A program made the translations under genes and the position numbers. Below, piece by piece: positions 13,501 to 25,139 of a stretch of DNA of 64,000 nucleotides (the first letter of the stretch is position 1; each line of letters starts with the position of its first letter). Source of the DNA: Oryzias latipes (lineage: Eukaryota; Chordata; Actinopteri; Beloniformes; Adrianichthyidae). Under the pieces are notes generated by a model, which saw nothing but the letters and a program-made list of their open reading frames with translations, made no database searches and was not told the DNA's origin. The stretch is from positions 186,001 through 250,000 of the forward strand of contig NC_019866.2 of the NCBI RefSeq assembly GCF_002234675.1, given 5' to 3'.

Positions 13501-13670
13501 CACGACTGACGCTCGACTCCACCCCCCAGGAGCCAAACCCGGAGGACCCCCTGAACAAGGAGGCGGCGGAGGTCCTGCAGACGAACCGGCGGCTCTTTGA
13601 GCAGAATGTCCATCGCTCCCTGAGGGGGGGCTATGTGGGCGCCACCTACTTTGAGAGATGTCTGAAATAG
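10575..13670 (+). CDS. ube2m: ube2m (UBC12), NEDD8-conjugating E2
   Basis: NEDD8-conjugating E2 that takes NEDD8 from the NAE1-UBA3 E1 and passes it to cullins through RBX1. Complete in six exons: 10575-10689, 11636-11730, 12494-12532, 12601-12704, 12790-12853 and 13530-13670. All have GT-AG borders and the phases sum to 185 codons plus stop (human UBE2M has 183). The N-terminal docking peptide [10 protein letters not shown], used to bind UBA3, is intact. The core has [17 protein letters not shown] with HPN at residues 103-105 and catalytic Cys113. The C-terminus is [17 protein letters not shown]2F is excluded by the N-terminal peptide. Introns 1-5 hold a MITE, a small minisatellite, several G runs and, in intron 5, a long perfect hairpin. 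The gene converges on the TRIM gene. Confidence 0.97.
10906..11147. mobile_element. TTAA-flanked MITE, copy 1
   Basis: Non-autonomous element in ube2m intron 1. The left end TTAACCCTTGTGCTATCT is matched in reverse complement by the right end (GGATAGCACAAGGGG), giving terminal inverted repeats of about 18 bp. The left flank is TTAA, as expected of piggyBac-type insertion. The body carries two copies of a unit containing TAGTGGGTCTAGATGACCC. A second copy lies at 27.44-27.81 kb. Confidence 0.75.
11213..11236. repeat. poly-G tract
   Basis: A run of more than 20 G in ube2m intron 1. Its exact length is likely to be uncertain in any assembly. Confidence 0.9.
11337..11590. repeat. minisatellite in ube2m intron 1
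   Basis: Units built on CCTCCAGGTGC: a longer form with GCAGGTGCAC added (about 21 bp) in the left half and shorter 12-15-bp forms (CCTCCAGGTGCA/CCTCCAGGTGCG) in the right half. It ends about 45 bp before exon 2. Every unit contains CAGGTGC, which is both an E-box and a splice-donor-like CAG/GTG. Confidence 0.95.
13158..13254. repeat. 44-bp perfect inverted repeat (hairpin) in ube2m intron 5
   Basis: The left arm 13158-13201 and right arm 13211-13254 are exact reverse complements, separated by a 9-nt loop (AAGCTGGAA). The left arm begins GAAGGTTCTCCACCG and ends TTCAGGTCCAG. The flanks carry the related words CTGGAACTGGACC, so the structure probably arose by an inverted local duplication. 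A transcript in either direction would fold into a long uninterrupted stem. Confidence 0.95.
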
Positions 13671-14457
13671 CTGGGCGTCCCACCATCTCACCCTCCCCCC
13701 ACCCGTTTGCTCTTCAGCCCTGCTGGGGGGCCGCAGCAGGAAACAGGAAGTCACACGCAGAAGAAAGAAGCTCCGCCCCCTCCTCTCACATTCTTTTATG
13801 TCCAGCTGTTTTTATGGAAGGTGGGGGGGTCAGCCCAACGCTGATGAGGATGAAGATTTGCCGGATTTCTTTTTGTTTTTTTAGGCTGACATTCAGACAC
13901 GCCCCTTCCCGTTCCCACATTTTCTGTGGTCCATAGGCCAGCAGCAAACTCCAGACCCCCCCCCCCCCCATCCCACCTGGACAGGTTGAGGGGAGAAAGA
14001 CCCGCCTTAACATTAGGTAGTGGGTCGGGGGGGGGGGTTGGACAGGAGGGGGTGGAGCAACCTCAGGAAACATTCAGGATCAGGAGACTCAAAGGAGGAG
14101 GGGCTTATAGAGTTGAGGTCTTCATATGGGGAGTGGCTAAGTTTGAATGAACACGCCTTAAAATGCTTCTATGATGACATCAGCGGATCTTGATCTTTGT
14201 GGGAGGAGCTTATGATGCGGCATCTGGAGACGGCGAGCAACAACCCAGACCTGTTTGGAGTTTGCTGCTAAAACATGGAGCGCCGATGGGTGGGGCTATT
14301 GTTTGGTTCGGAACTTTTGCATTTAAATAGAAGGCGCATTTTATTTTCATTTGGGGGTTTTAAGGGGTGGAGTCAAAAAGGGGAGGAGTTAAACATTAGG
14401 ATTCTTGTGAATATGAAACCCCAGCTGTTCACATCGACTGCAATATGATTTATGTTA

Positions 14458-14463
14458 AATAAA
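14458..14463 (+). terminator. ube2m poly(A) signal
   Basis: AATAAA about 0.79 kb after the ube2m stop codon, the first clear hexamer on the plus strand. The 3' UTR (13671 to about 14480) contains homopolymer C and G runs. Confidence 0.6.
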
Positions 14464-14479
14464 ATATGAACTTGAAGAC

Positions 14480-15119
14480 CTCCGTGTTTACCTGTGACAC
14501 GTGCACGCACACATGCACGCACACATGCACGCACACATGCACGCCCATGAGGACCCTAAGGACGTTCTCAGATAAAGGAGCAGAACAACACGCCTGATTT
14601 CTGTGTTCAGGTGTCCAATGAAGGTTAGAACTGGAACTTTTCTTCCGTCTGAATCCACGTGACCTGCAGCACAACGCTTTTCTTTTAAGCCCCTCCCCCT
14701 GTAAGAATCATTTGTTCCTAGACTCCAGAACATTCAGCCCTTCATCAGCCAGGACAGAAACTCTGGTTCTCCTGCAGGATCGGCGGTTTCCAAACACACT
14801 CATGGTTTCAACAGCATCTCCTGAAGGAGCAGAACCAGAACACGTGTACCACTTTAAAGACCCTCCATGCCCGGTCCGGGCTCACAAATCTGCTCTTCCT
14901 CGCTGCTCCGACCGTCATTCATCATCAGAACTGTGGAGTTTGACGCCCCGATGGAAATAATGAAAGCAAAAGTTTCTTGCAAGTCCAGTTTTAATGTGAA
15001 GGTGTGTTCCAGAGCAGCAGGTAGTCATCAGCACAAAACAATACACTTTCTCTGATGTCAGAGCTCCTCCCCTTTCTGCGCGTGTCCTAGTTACGGCGTC
15101 GTGGTCCAGACGCGGTCCG
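14480..15119. other. gap between converging ube2m and TRIM genes
   Basis: Holds a short tandem repeat of CACGCACACATG at about 14.50-14.55 kb and otherwise unique DNA, part of which should be the TRIM 3' UTR. No clear minus-strand AATAAA was found here. Confidence 0.5.
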
Positions 15120-18100
15120 TCAGGCCAGGTGGTGCTGTGTGGTCATAAGGATCAGAGGAACCTCTTTGTCTCCCGTTCCAAGCAGCGGGAACATCCTCTC
15201 TGTGAGCTCCGCGTTTCCATGGAAACTGTAGATTTCTGAGCCAGACTTCACGTTGTAGAAGGTCACCTGGGCCTCCTCCACGTCCAGGAACACGCCCACC
15301 TGCCGCAGCTTGGGGTGGTGACTTTTCACCTGCAAAGGTAAATGTCACATTAAAGAGGTCTTCATATGTTTTTAAGGGAAGCCATGGCTGATGACATCCA
15401 TGATAGAAGCATGTTCTCCTTTACATGTGACCCACACGAAAGTCACGTGTGACCCACACACACACACACAAGAGTCACGTGTGACCCACACACACACACA
15501 CGGGTCACGCGTGACCCACACACACACACACAAGAGTCACGTGTGACCCACACACACACACACAAGAGTCACGTGTGACCCACACACACACACGGGTCAC
15601 GCGTGACCCACACACACACACACACGGGTCACGCGTGACCCACACACCCGAGTCACGTGTGACCCACACACACACACGGGTCACGCGTGACCCAGAGGTC
15701 TTTCAGTCAGGAACGTCTTCATTTAGGTCCTCAGTGGGTGTCTCACGTGTGGATCGGTTGTGTGTCCGTGAACCACGTCTGACCTGAACATCAAAGCTTG
15801 TGATCTTCAGGTCAGACGTGTGTTTTTATCTGATTCACGTTCAGATGTTAAAGCTGACACGTGAATTTGGTTCTGGATAAACTTTTCTCTCACGAGCTTC
15901 TCAGAAGCCGCAGAAAGATGGAGGAGCAGTTGGGGGTCTGAGCATACTTTGGTCAGGGGGGGCGCCGTGAGCGCGCGGAGCTGGTTTCCGCTCCACCAGA
16001 GGGCGTAGTACCCATTGGAGGGGCTCATGTCGAACAAGCCTTTCCTCTGAGCCGACTCGCTGATCACACCCAGCTTCCAGTCCTTGTTCTCGCCCACAAA
16101 CACCTGCAAGACAAAGATCAGGGTCGAACTTCTCGTCACGGTCCTGGACCCGGTCTCCATCCGTGGACGCGGGTCTGACCTCCCAGTAGTGGCGGCCAGA
16201 GCTGAAGCCCTCCTTGGCGATGACGCAGGACCACACGTCGAACCTGTGGGGGCTGTTCCTGAAGAACTGCAGCTTCTCGCCGCGCTTCACCTGCTTCCTG
16301 TCCTCGGACAGGATGAGGAACGGGTACGCCGTCACCGGGTTCAGCGTCACGTCCTCTGCAGGTCAGAGCACGATGGCAGATCAGAACTGTGAGGAAAACT
16401 GGAACCTCTCCTCTAAGCTCAGAAGCGGCTTTAAGAACAAACAGTTCTGCAGAACCAGTCTGGGTCACTCTTACCCATGTAAACACGGGCCTTCTTGTGT
16501 CCTGAAAGAGAAAACCAGATTTCAGCTCTAGAACCCGAGAACACGAGGAGAACCGGCTTTTCTAGAGCGGGTCTGTACCTGAAACCTGTTTGAGCCTCTT
16601 CACATCTGAGGAGACAGGAGACAGAAAGTGACCAGCTGCACCTCCACAAACAGCTGAGAAACTTCTGACTGGGAGTTCCTGTTGGCCTAGCAGCCCAGCT
16701 GAGGGGAATAATGCCCCACAGAAGCAGCTCTAGATGCCTCCTCACCTTTCAGTGACCACTGGCTCTTCCTCAGACTGGCTGTGCTTCCTCTCAGACTCAT
16801 CATGCTGTCGGCCGCCATCAGGTCACCTGCTGGAACTGGACAGGTAGGGGGGGTGTCACAGATGAGCGTGCACGTGTAACCCCGCCTCCCTTCAACTCAC
16901 AGGAGTCTCTGAAGCTTCTGTGACCACCGGGAAGACCATCGCCCATCTGGATCTCATCCAGTTTCTCCTTCACCTCCATCAGGCCGCTCTTCACCTCCTC
17001 CAGTGGGAAATGGAGGGAAAACACCTCGTCCTCCTCGTCCTCCCCCACTTGCTGCTCCTCCCCCAGAGGAGCTGTGGCTTCTTCAAAACTCTGCAAGGAG
17101 AAGGAGATGTTTCCAGCGGCTCAGGAGAGCCCGGCCTCCTCCGTCTGCTGCTCCTCACCTGCAGGAACCGGATGTGGTCCTGACTGCTGGCCTGGACCTC
17201 CAGCTCCGCCCTCTTTTCGTTCAGCTGGCGAAGTTCCACCTCCAGGCGGTTGACCAGACTCTCCCCCTTGGAGACCAGAGGGTCCAGCTGACTCTCCATC
17301 CTGCCCACCACCTGAGTCCGGACCCGGTCCAGTGCCGCGGACAGCTGGTCCAGCAGGTTCTCCACGTCGCCGCGCTCTCGGCCGGCATAGTTCTGAGGAA
17401 CGTGCCGGATCGGACATGAGGACATGTGACCTGGACCACAAACCTGCACTCGGCAGCGCCTCGGACCTGGAGCCCCTCCAGCTTCCTCCTCAGGTCCCCC
17501 AGGCGGCTCTCCTTCTCCCGGATGCGGTTGAGGATCTCCTGCTCCGTCCGAGCCATCTGTTTCTGGAGACAGCAGAGGGGTGAGCGCCTGCCCTGCCGGT
17601 CCTGACTCAGGAGCGCCCCCTTTCCTCTCTACCTGTTTGTTGAGCCGTTCCGTCTGGACCGAGACGGTTTTGTGGGTCCGATGTTCCTCCAGAACGCAGA
17701 TGGCGCAGATGCAGCGATGACATGTCCTGCAGTACACCTGGACACACGAACTCATCAGCAGGAAGCCCCAAACACCACTAAACGTCCTGCACTCCCATCT
17801 ACCTCCAGCAGGCGGCGGTGCATGGAGCAGGTGCGGCCCCTCAGGGCCTCCTGGGGGTCCATCAGGGGGTGCTTGGAGTAAAAGGGCGTAGTGAGGTGAG
17901 GCTGCACGTGCTCGTTGCAGTAGGAGGCGGTGCACGTGAGGCAGGATCTGACGGCCGGACGCTTCACGCCTGTGCACACGTCACACCACACCACGTCGCC
18001 GCCCACACTCGCCACCTTCTGGCTTTCTGGTGGTGGCGACAAAAACGGGTTGGTGCTCCTGCCGTCCTCCGCCATCGTCATGACAACAGGCGAACTGTTC

Positions 18101-18451
18101 CTGGGGGGCGGTGGCGGGAGCCCGGCGGCGCTGTAATGCGCCACTTTGTATTTATCCGCGATGAGCGCGAAGACTTTGTTGATGCTGAGCAGCGGACGCT
18201 CATCGAACTGACGCTTGCACAGCGGACACGTGCACACCTGGCTGGACGCCCAGTAACCGCCGATGCAGGCCTGCAACACACGCAGCGTCTCAGGTCAACA
18301 GCGCCCCCGCAGGCCAGCGGGGGGCACTGCAGGCCCAGCTTACCTGGCAGAAGTTGTGCCCACAGGGAGTGGAAACCGGGTCGGTGAACAGGTCCAGGCA
18401 GATGGAGCAGGTCAGCTCCTGCTCTGAGAACAGTTCTGGAGCCTCCGCCAT
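15120..18451 (-). CDS. TRIM-family E3 ligase (RING, two B-boxes, coiled coil, PRY/SPRY)
   Basis: Predicted cytosolic ubiquitin ligase of the TRIM16/TRIM25/TRIM47 type. The exact orthologue is not assigned. Twelve coding exons, right to left: 18344-18451, 17803-18270, 17633-17737, 17467-17562, 17159-17392, 16901-17090, 16746-16835, 16579-16605, 16475-16501, 16180-16355, 15948-16103 and 15120-15329. Phases agree throughout, giving 628 aa. The RING is C3HC4: C15/C18, C30/H32, C35/C38 and C51/C54. B-box 1 starts at about C132 (WCDVC) and B-box 2 at about C184 (CSMH...[12 protein letters not shown]). A coiled coil covers about 215-340, using the 96-bp and 234-bp exons usual in TRIM genes. PRY/SPRY runs from about 449 to the end ([49 protein letters not shown]). 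The start ATG at 18451 directly precedes the RING. An 18-bp minisatellite begins about 210 bp upstream. Such fish TRIMs are often antiviral or immune-related (family knowledge, not shown here). Confidence 0.93.
15435..15692. repeat. CA/palindrome minisatellite in TRIM intron 11
   Basis: Units of roughly 30-36 bp, each with a (CA)n stretch plus a near- or fully palindromic core. One core, GGTCACGCGTGACC, is its own reverse complement and occurs several times. The sister core is GTCACGTGTGACC. It lies wholly within the intron between 15330 and 15947. Confidence 0.93.
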
Positions 18452-18662
18452 GGTTCCTCGTCAGGCTGAAACCCCAGAACCAAACCCAGAAAATGAGGAA
18501 CAAACGGACGAGCTTCTGAAATGTCAAAAAACTGAAACTTCTGCAGCATCTTGACAAGACGACATGTCCAACGCTGCTGCTGGGAAGGAGGGCGGGAACT
18601 CTGGTTTGGACAGAACAGGAGAACCTTGGTCTTCTGGAGAACAAGGTTCTCTGAGACAGGAA
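18452..18662 (-). promoter_or_regulatory. TRIM 5' flank
   Basis: The only unique DNA between the TRIM ATG and the 4-kb minisatellite. It may be 5' UTR or promoter. No obvious TATA box or interferon-response element was recognised. If the true promoter lies further upstream, the minisatellite would be inside a 5' intron. Confidence 0.3.
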
Positions 18663-21600
18663 GAGGAGAACCACAGAGAGGAGGAGAACCACAGATAGGA
18701 GGAGAACCAAAGAGAGGAGGAGAACCAAAGAGAGGAGGAGAACCAAAGATAGGAGGAGAACCAAAGAGAGGAGGAGAACCAATGAGAGGAGGAGAACCAA
18801 AGATAGGAGGAGAACCAAAGATAGGAGGAGAACCAAAGATAGGAGGAGAACCAATGAGAGGAGGAGAACCAAAGAGAGGAGGAGAACCAAAGATAGGAGG
18901 AGAACCAATGAGAGGAGGAGAACCAATGAGAGGAGGAGAACCAAAGATAGGAGGAGAACCAAAGAGAGGAGGAGAACCAATGAGAGGAGGAGAACCAAAG
19001 ATAGGAGGAGAACCAAAGAGAGGAGGAGAACCAAAGATAGGAGGAGAACCAATGAGAGGAGGAGAACCAAAGAGAGGAGGAGAACCAAAGAGAGGAGGAG
19101 AACCAAAGAGAGGAGGAGAACCAAAGAGAGGAGGAGAACCAAAGAGAGGAGGAGAACCAAAGAGGAGGAGAACCAAAGAGAGGAGGAGAACCAAAGAGAG
19201 GAGGAGAACCAAAGAGAGGAGGAGAACCAAAGAGAGGAGGAGAACCAAAGAGAGGAGGAGAACCAAAGATAGGAGGAGAACCAAAGATAGGAGGAGAACC
19301 AAAGAGAGGAGAACCACACAGAGGAGGAGAACCAAAGATAGGAGGAGAACCAAAGAGAGGAGGAGAACCAAAGAGAGGAGGAGAACCAATGAGAGGAGGA
19401 GAACCACACAGAGGAGGAGAACCAAAGAGAGGAGGAGAACCAAAGAGAGGAGGAGAACCAATGAGAGGAGGAGAACCAATGAGAGGAGGAGAACCAAAGA
19501 TAGGAGGAGAACCAAAGATAGGAGGAGAACCAATGAGAGGAGGACCACAGAGAGGAGGAGAACCAAAGAGAGGAGAACCACACAGAGGAGGAGAACCAAA
19601 GAGAGGAGGAAAACCAAAGAGAGGAGGAGAACCAAAGAGAGGAGGAGAACCAATGAGAGGAGGAGAACCAATGAGAGGAGGAGAACCAAAGAGAGGAGAA
19701 CCAAAGAGAGGAGGAGAACCACACAGAGGAGGAGAACCAAAGAGAGGAGGAGAACCAATGAGAGGAGGAGAACCAATGAGAGGAGGAGAACCAAAGAGAG
19801 GAGGAGAGCCAAAGAGAGGAGGAGAACCAAAGATAGGAGGAGAACCAATGAGAGGAGGAGAACCAATGAGAGGAGGAGAACCAAAGATAGGAGGAGAACC
19901 AATGAGAGGAGGAGAACCACACAGAGGAGGAGAACCAATGAGAGGAGGAGAACCACACAGAGGAGGAGAACCAAAGATAGGAGGAGAACCAAAGAGAGGA
20001 GGAGAACCAAAGAGAGGAGGAGAACCAAAGAGAGGAGGAGAACCAAAGATAGGAGGAGAACCAATGAGAGGAGGAGAACCAATGAGAGGAGAGAGGAGGA
20101 GAACCAAAGAGAGGAGGAGAACCAATGAGAGGAGGAGAACCAAAGATAGGAGGAGAACCAAAGAGAGGAGGAGAACCAATGAGAGGAGGAGAACCAAAGA
20201 TAGGAGGAGAACCAATGAGAGGAGGAGAACCAAAGAGAGGAGGAGAGCCAAAGAGAGGAGGAGAACCAAAGATAGGAGGAGAACCAATGAGAGGAGGAGA
20301 ACCAATGAGAGGAGGAGAACCAAAGATAGGAGGAGAACCAATGAGAGGAGGACCACACAGAGGAGGAGAACCAAAGAGAGGAGAACCACACAGAGGAGGA
20401 GAACCAAAGAGAGGAGGAGAACCAAAGAGAGGAGGAGAACCAATGAGAGGAGGAGAACCAATGAGAGGAGGAGAACCAAAGAGAGGAGAACCACACAGAG
20501 GAGGAGAACCAAAGAGAGGAGGAGAACCAAAGAGAGGAGGAGAACCAAAGAGAGGAGGAGAACCAATGAGAGGAGAACCAAAGATAGGAGGAGAACCAAA
20601 GATAGGAGGAGAACCAAAGAGAGGAGAACCACACAGAGGAGGAGAACCACACAGAGGAGGAGAACCAAAGATAGGAGGAGAACCAAAGATAAGAGGAGAA
20701 CCACACAGAGGAGGAGAACCACACAGAGGAGGAGAACCAAAGAGAGGAGAACCACACAGAGGAGGAGAACCACACAGAGGAGGAGAACCAAAGAGAGGAG
20801 AACCACACAGAGGAGGAGAACCAAAGAGAGGAGGAGAACCAAAGAGAGGAGGAGAACCAAAGATAGGAGGAGAACCAAAGATAGGAGGAGAACCACACAG
20901 AGGAGGAGAACCAAAGATAGGAGGAGAACCAAAGATAGGAGGAGAACCAAAGATAGGAGGAGAACCAAAGATAGGAGGAGAACCAAAGATAGGAGGAGAA
21001 CCAATGAGAGGAGGAGAACCACACAGAGGAGGAGAACCAAAGAGAGGAGGAGAACCACAGAGAGGAGAACCACACAGAGGAGGAGAACCAAAGAGAGGAG
21101 GAGAACCAAAGAGAGGAGGAGAACCAAAGAGAGGAGGAGAACCAAAGATAGGAGGAGAACCAATGAGAGGAGGAGAACCACACAGAGGAGGAGAACCAAA
21201 GAGAGGAGGAGAACCAAAGAGAGGAGGAGAACCAAAGAGAGGAGGAGAACCAAAGATAGGAGGAGAACCACACAGAGGAGGAGAACCAAAGATAGGAGGA
21301 GAACCAAAGATAGGAGGAGAACCAAAGATAGGAGGAGAACCAAAGATAGGAGGAGAACCAAAGATAAGAGGAGAACCACACAGAGGAGGAGAACCACACA
21401 GAGGAGGAGAACCAAAGAGAGGAGAACCACACAGAGGAGGAGAACCACACAGAGGAGGAGAACCAAAGAGAGGAGAACCACACAGAGGAGGAGAACCAAA
21501 GAGAGGAGGAGAACCAAAGAGAGGAGGAGAACCAAAGATAGGAGGAGAACCAAAGATAGGAGGAGAACCACACAGAGGAGGAGAACCAAAGATAGGAGGA

Positions 21601-22622
21601 GAACCAAAGATAGGAGGAGAACCAAAGATAGGAGGAGAACCAAAGATAGGAGGAGAACCAATGAGAGGAGGAGAACCACACAGAGGAGGAGAACCAAAGA
21701 GAGGAGGAGAACCACAGAGAGGAGAACCACACAGAGGAGGAGAACCAAAGAGAGGAGGAGAACCAAAGAGAGGAGGAGAACCAAAGAGAGGAGGAGAACC
21801 AAAGATAGGAGGAGAACCAATGAGAGGAGGAGAACCACACAGAGGAGGAGAACCAAAGAGAGGAGGAGAACCAAAGAGAGGAGGAGAACCAAAGAGAGGA
21901 GGAGAACCAAAGATAGGAGGAGAACCACACAGAGGAGGAGAACCAAAGATAGGAGGAGAACCAAAGATAGGAGGAGAACCAAAGATAGGAGGAGAACCAA
22001 AGATAGGAGGAGAACCAAAGATAGGAGGAGAACCAATGAGAGGAGGAGAACCACACAGAGGAGGAGAACCAAAGAGAGGAGGAGAACCACAGAGAGGAGA
22101 ACCACACAGAGGAGGAGAACCAAAGAGAGGAGGAGAACCAAAGAGAGGAGGAGAACCAAAGAGAGGAGGAGAACCAAAGATAGGAGGAGAACCAAAGATA
22201 GGAGGAGAACCACACAGAGGAGGAGAACCAAAGATAGGAGGAGAACCAAAGATAGGAGGAGAACCAAAGATAGGAGGAGAACCAAAGATAGGAGGAGAAC
22301 CAAAGATAGGAGGAGAACCAATGAGAGGAGGAGAACCACACAGAGGAGGAGAACCAAAGAGAGGAGGAGAACCACAGAGAGGAGAACCACACAGAGGAGG
22401 AGAACCAAAGAGAGGAGGAGAACCAAAGAGAGGAGGAGAACCAAAGAGAGGAGGAGAACCAAAGAGAGGAGGAGAACCAAAGATAGGAGGAGAACCAAAG
22501 AGAGGAGGAGAACCAAAGAGAGGAGGAGAACCAAAGAGAGGAGGAGAACCAAAGATAGGAGGAGAACCAAAGATAGGAGGAGAACCAAAGAGAGGAGGAG
22601 AACCACACAGAGGAGGAGAACC
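18663..22622. repeat. 4-kb minisatellite with 18-bp unit (about 220 copies)
   Basis: Unit GAACCAAAGAGAGGAGGA with four main variants that differ at the 5' triplets (AAAGAG, AAAGAT, ATGAGA, CACAGA). Some units lack 3 or 6 bp. Since 18 is a multiple of three, all three frames of both strands stay open for long stretches (GGEPKR-, KERRRT-, FGSPPL-, WFSSSL-type repeats). These are artefacts. Variant order shows nested duplication: an AAGATAAGAGG variant recurs at 20686 and 21361, 675 bp apart, and an ACCACAGAGAGG variant recurs near 21.05, 21.71, 22.09 and 22.37 kb. The plus strand is about 90% purine in most units. Confidence 0.97.
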
Positions 22623-22639
22623 GAAGGGTTCTTCTTCAT

Positions 22640-24940
22640 GATGCTTTTCTTTGCATTCAGACAAAACGCCCACTCATGAGGTGGGTGGGGGGCTTTCTAG
22701 TCCACTCCTAGTCCAGGAGTTGGAGGGACCTTAAAGGGAGAACACCGTCTGTCTCCATCCTCCTCTCCTAACTCCTTTTGACCTCCACGACCCTCGTCAT
22801 GTTGTCCTTCAGCAGAACTGGCCTCAAACGCCTTGCGTTGAGTTTGGGGCAGTTGGAGATGAGCTTCAGGGTCGTTCCTGCTCCTGACTGACGGTCGTCC
22901 ATCGGAGAGCAAACACCGAGATCAGAGACTGAAACCTCAGAGGTTCCTGAAGAACAAGACCCAGCAGGACCTTAGGTCAGCCAGAAGGACCCGAGGTCCA
23001 CCGGAAGGACCCGAGGACCGACAGGTCGGACGGCTCCTGTCTGAAGGGTCTCATTATCCGGTGGGTTCCTCTTCCGAGGACGAGGAAAAGATTCTCCAGA
23101 CACTAAAAGGACCCATTTCTGGAATTCCAAGACCAGCCCCGACCACATTCCTCCAGTCTAACCTGAAGTCTACCACATTGACAGTTAAGTGTGAGTCAGC
23201 AGGAGGCGGGGCCTCTGCACCTGCTGTAAACAGGTAAGGGGGTGGGGCCAGCAGGCCCATCCGTCAGGTGGAACTTGTGCGTGCAGCAGTGAAGCGGCGC
23301 GACTGGAAACGCTGGACCTTTATGCTGCTTCATGGTCTTATCCCCCTTCCCCTCCTATTATCACCCCCCTACCCCCCATCTCTCTAACGTCCCTCTCTCT
23401 TCTTCCCCTCTTTCCTTTTCCGTCCGGTCCAACACCAAAGATTTTCAGACATGTTTGAAATTAATAAAGTTTGGCCTCAATTACAAAAGGGGTTTATTCA
23501 GACATACCTTTGGTTTGTCTGAAGATTAAAACCCCTCTTGTTAAAGTAAAATATGTCCAACACAAGAGGCCCTCAGCTCTCATCTGTCTGCCCAGCTGTT
23601 GGACAGGACAAGTTAAAAAAAAATAAAAAAAAAAAGGAAACGCTGGACCTCCAGGAGCCCAAGATGTTCCAGATTCCAGTTCCAGGCCAGGAACCAAAGG
23701 AGAACTCATGCCAGACCCGGCAGAACCTTTCCACCGGTGGTCAGAGAAGCTCCCCGCCTCCGACCCCCGTCAGGTGACCCAGCTAGAACCATCCTGACAT
23801 CAGCTGCGGTTCTGGACCCGGTGGGCCCCAGTGACGGCAGGAGGCGAGCTGCTGGTCCGAGAACGCTGAGGTCCAGATCATCGTGAGGCTCAGGCTCTGA
23901 GGGCGGGGCCCAGCTGTGATTGGCAGCTCTGACCTTCGTGACTGACACCTCAAAAGAACAACCCCCCCAACAGCACCTGAACTGCAGAGGGAACAGGAAG
24001 TGACATCACAGCGTCCATGACAAAGACGCCACTGAAACGTGGTCAGAGCCACAGTTTCCTCAGAAACTGGCGTTTTATCAAAGCCAATTTTCGTAAACAG
24101 CGGCGCGCGCGCTCCCGGTGTCTCAGGTGGGCTCAGTCAGAGCGGATCGCCTGGAATCCACGCCGCAGAGCCTAGGAGCAGGTCTGGGTCTTCGCTCACC
24201 TGAGGACAGGTGCGCGTCCGTCCGCGGGTCCTGGTGGTCCTGGTCGGTGTGAAGCGGCAGCGCAGCAGCGACCGAGCTCTCCTCCGCCTGCACCTGTTTC
24301 TGCCTCCAACCAGAATCTCAGGTTTGAGCAGTCCTCTCGGGGCGGGGCCTCAGGTGCAGGAAGCGGTCAGGTGAGTTTAGGGGCGGAGCCAGCAGGCTGG
24401 AAAAATGCAAGCGAGTTTTCATCTGCAGAAGATCTGAGCAGGAAGAAGGAGCTGCTGAGGACACGCCCCCTCACACCTGCTCACGAAGGGGGAGGAGCTC
24501 TGCTTCCTTCCATCCGTCCAGGTGACGTCATCTTTCTGTCAAACGGTTCATCCGTTTGAGGGCGAAAAGAACGGTCCAAAGCCTGGGAACCGCGTGGGGA
24601 GGCTGGAGCCTATCCCCGCCGAAGGTGGGCTCTTCTTCCTCCACGATCACAAACATAGTCCACGCCCCCGCACGCACGCACGCACGCGGACAACAGCTGG
24701 ATTTAGTCCCATTGAGATGAAGAATTTCTTTTTCAGGGGAGTCCTGCAGGAGGAAACAATAAATGTAAACATTGAAAACATAAAGGAAAGAAAAATGTGT
24801 AAAACAGGTCAGGTTAAAGGGATTTCTCCTCCATTCTCAGCCTGGATTGAAACCTATTCAGAGGAATAAGTTCTTTATCTTCCAGCTTTTTTGTAGAGCG
24901 TTCCGGGGGGGGGGCGAACCCCTTTTTCCCGGGTCAGTAC
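22640..24940. other. intergenic DNA, no gene recognised
   Basis: Between the minisatellite and a LINE relic. It includes a T/C-rich then A-rich stretch at 23.33-23.64 kb (with an AATAAA-like word) and a CpG-rich patch at 24.09-24.33 kb with GGCGCGCGCGCTCC. That patch could be the distal promoter of the TRIM gene (inference). No conserved peptide was found in any frame. Confidence 0.4.
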
Positions 24941-25139
24941 AGGCAAATGGAACGGCGAGCAACAGACGGTCATTGAAACAGTCCGTGTGATTCTACAGTC
25001 CTCAGCCTGATGAGCTGCAGATGCAGGAAGGTGAAAGCAGAGATCTGGAAATGAAATGAACCTCCAGCTGGACAGAGAAGAGCGTCCCCCTCCAGAGCTC
25101 ACAGGGACGAGTCCAGGCCTTCCAGTCCGTCACAAACCT

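Noticed and set aside
15435-15692. Possible CRISPR-like regular repeats
   Set aside because: Units are contiguous with no unique spacers, and the context is a vertebrate intron.
16084-16392. Plus-strand frames opposite the PRY/SPRY exons
   Set aside because: Shadow frames of the TRIM exons. The minus strand has correct splice sites and SPRY motifs.
18078-22679. Open frames of 838-1531 codons on both strands
   Set aside because: Produced by the 18-bp repeat, whose unit lacks stops. Only the right-to-left tail beyond 18.45 kb overlaps real TRIM exon sequence, and that is read from its own ATG.
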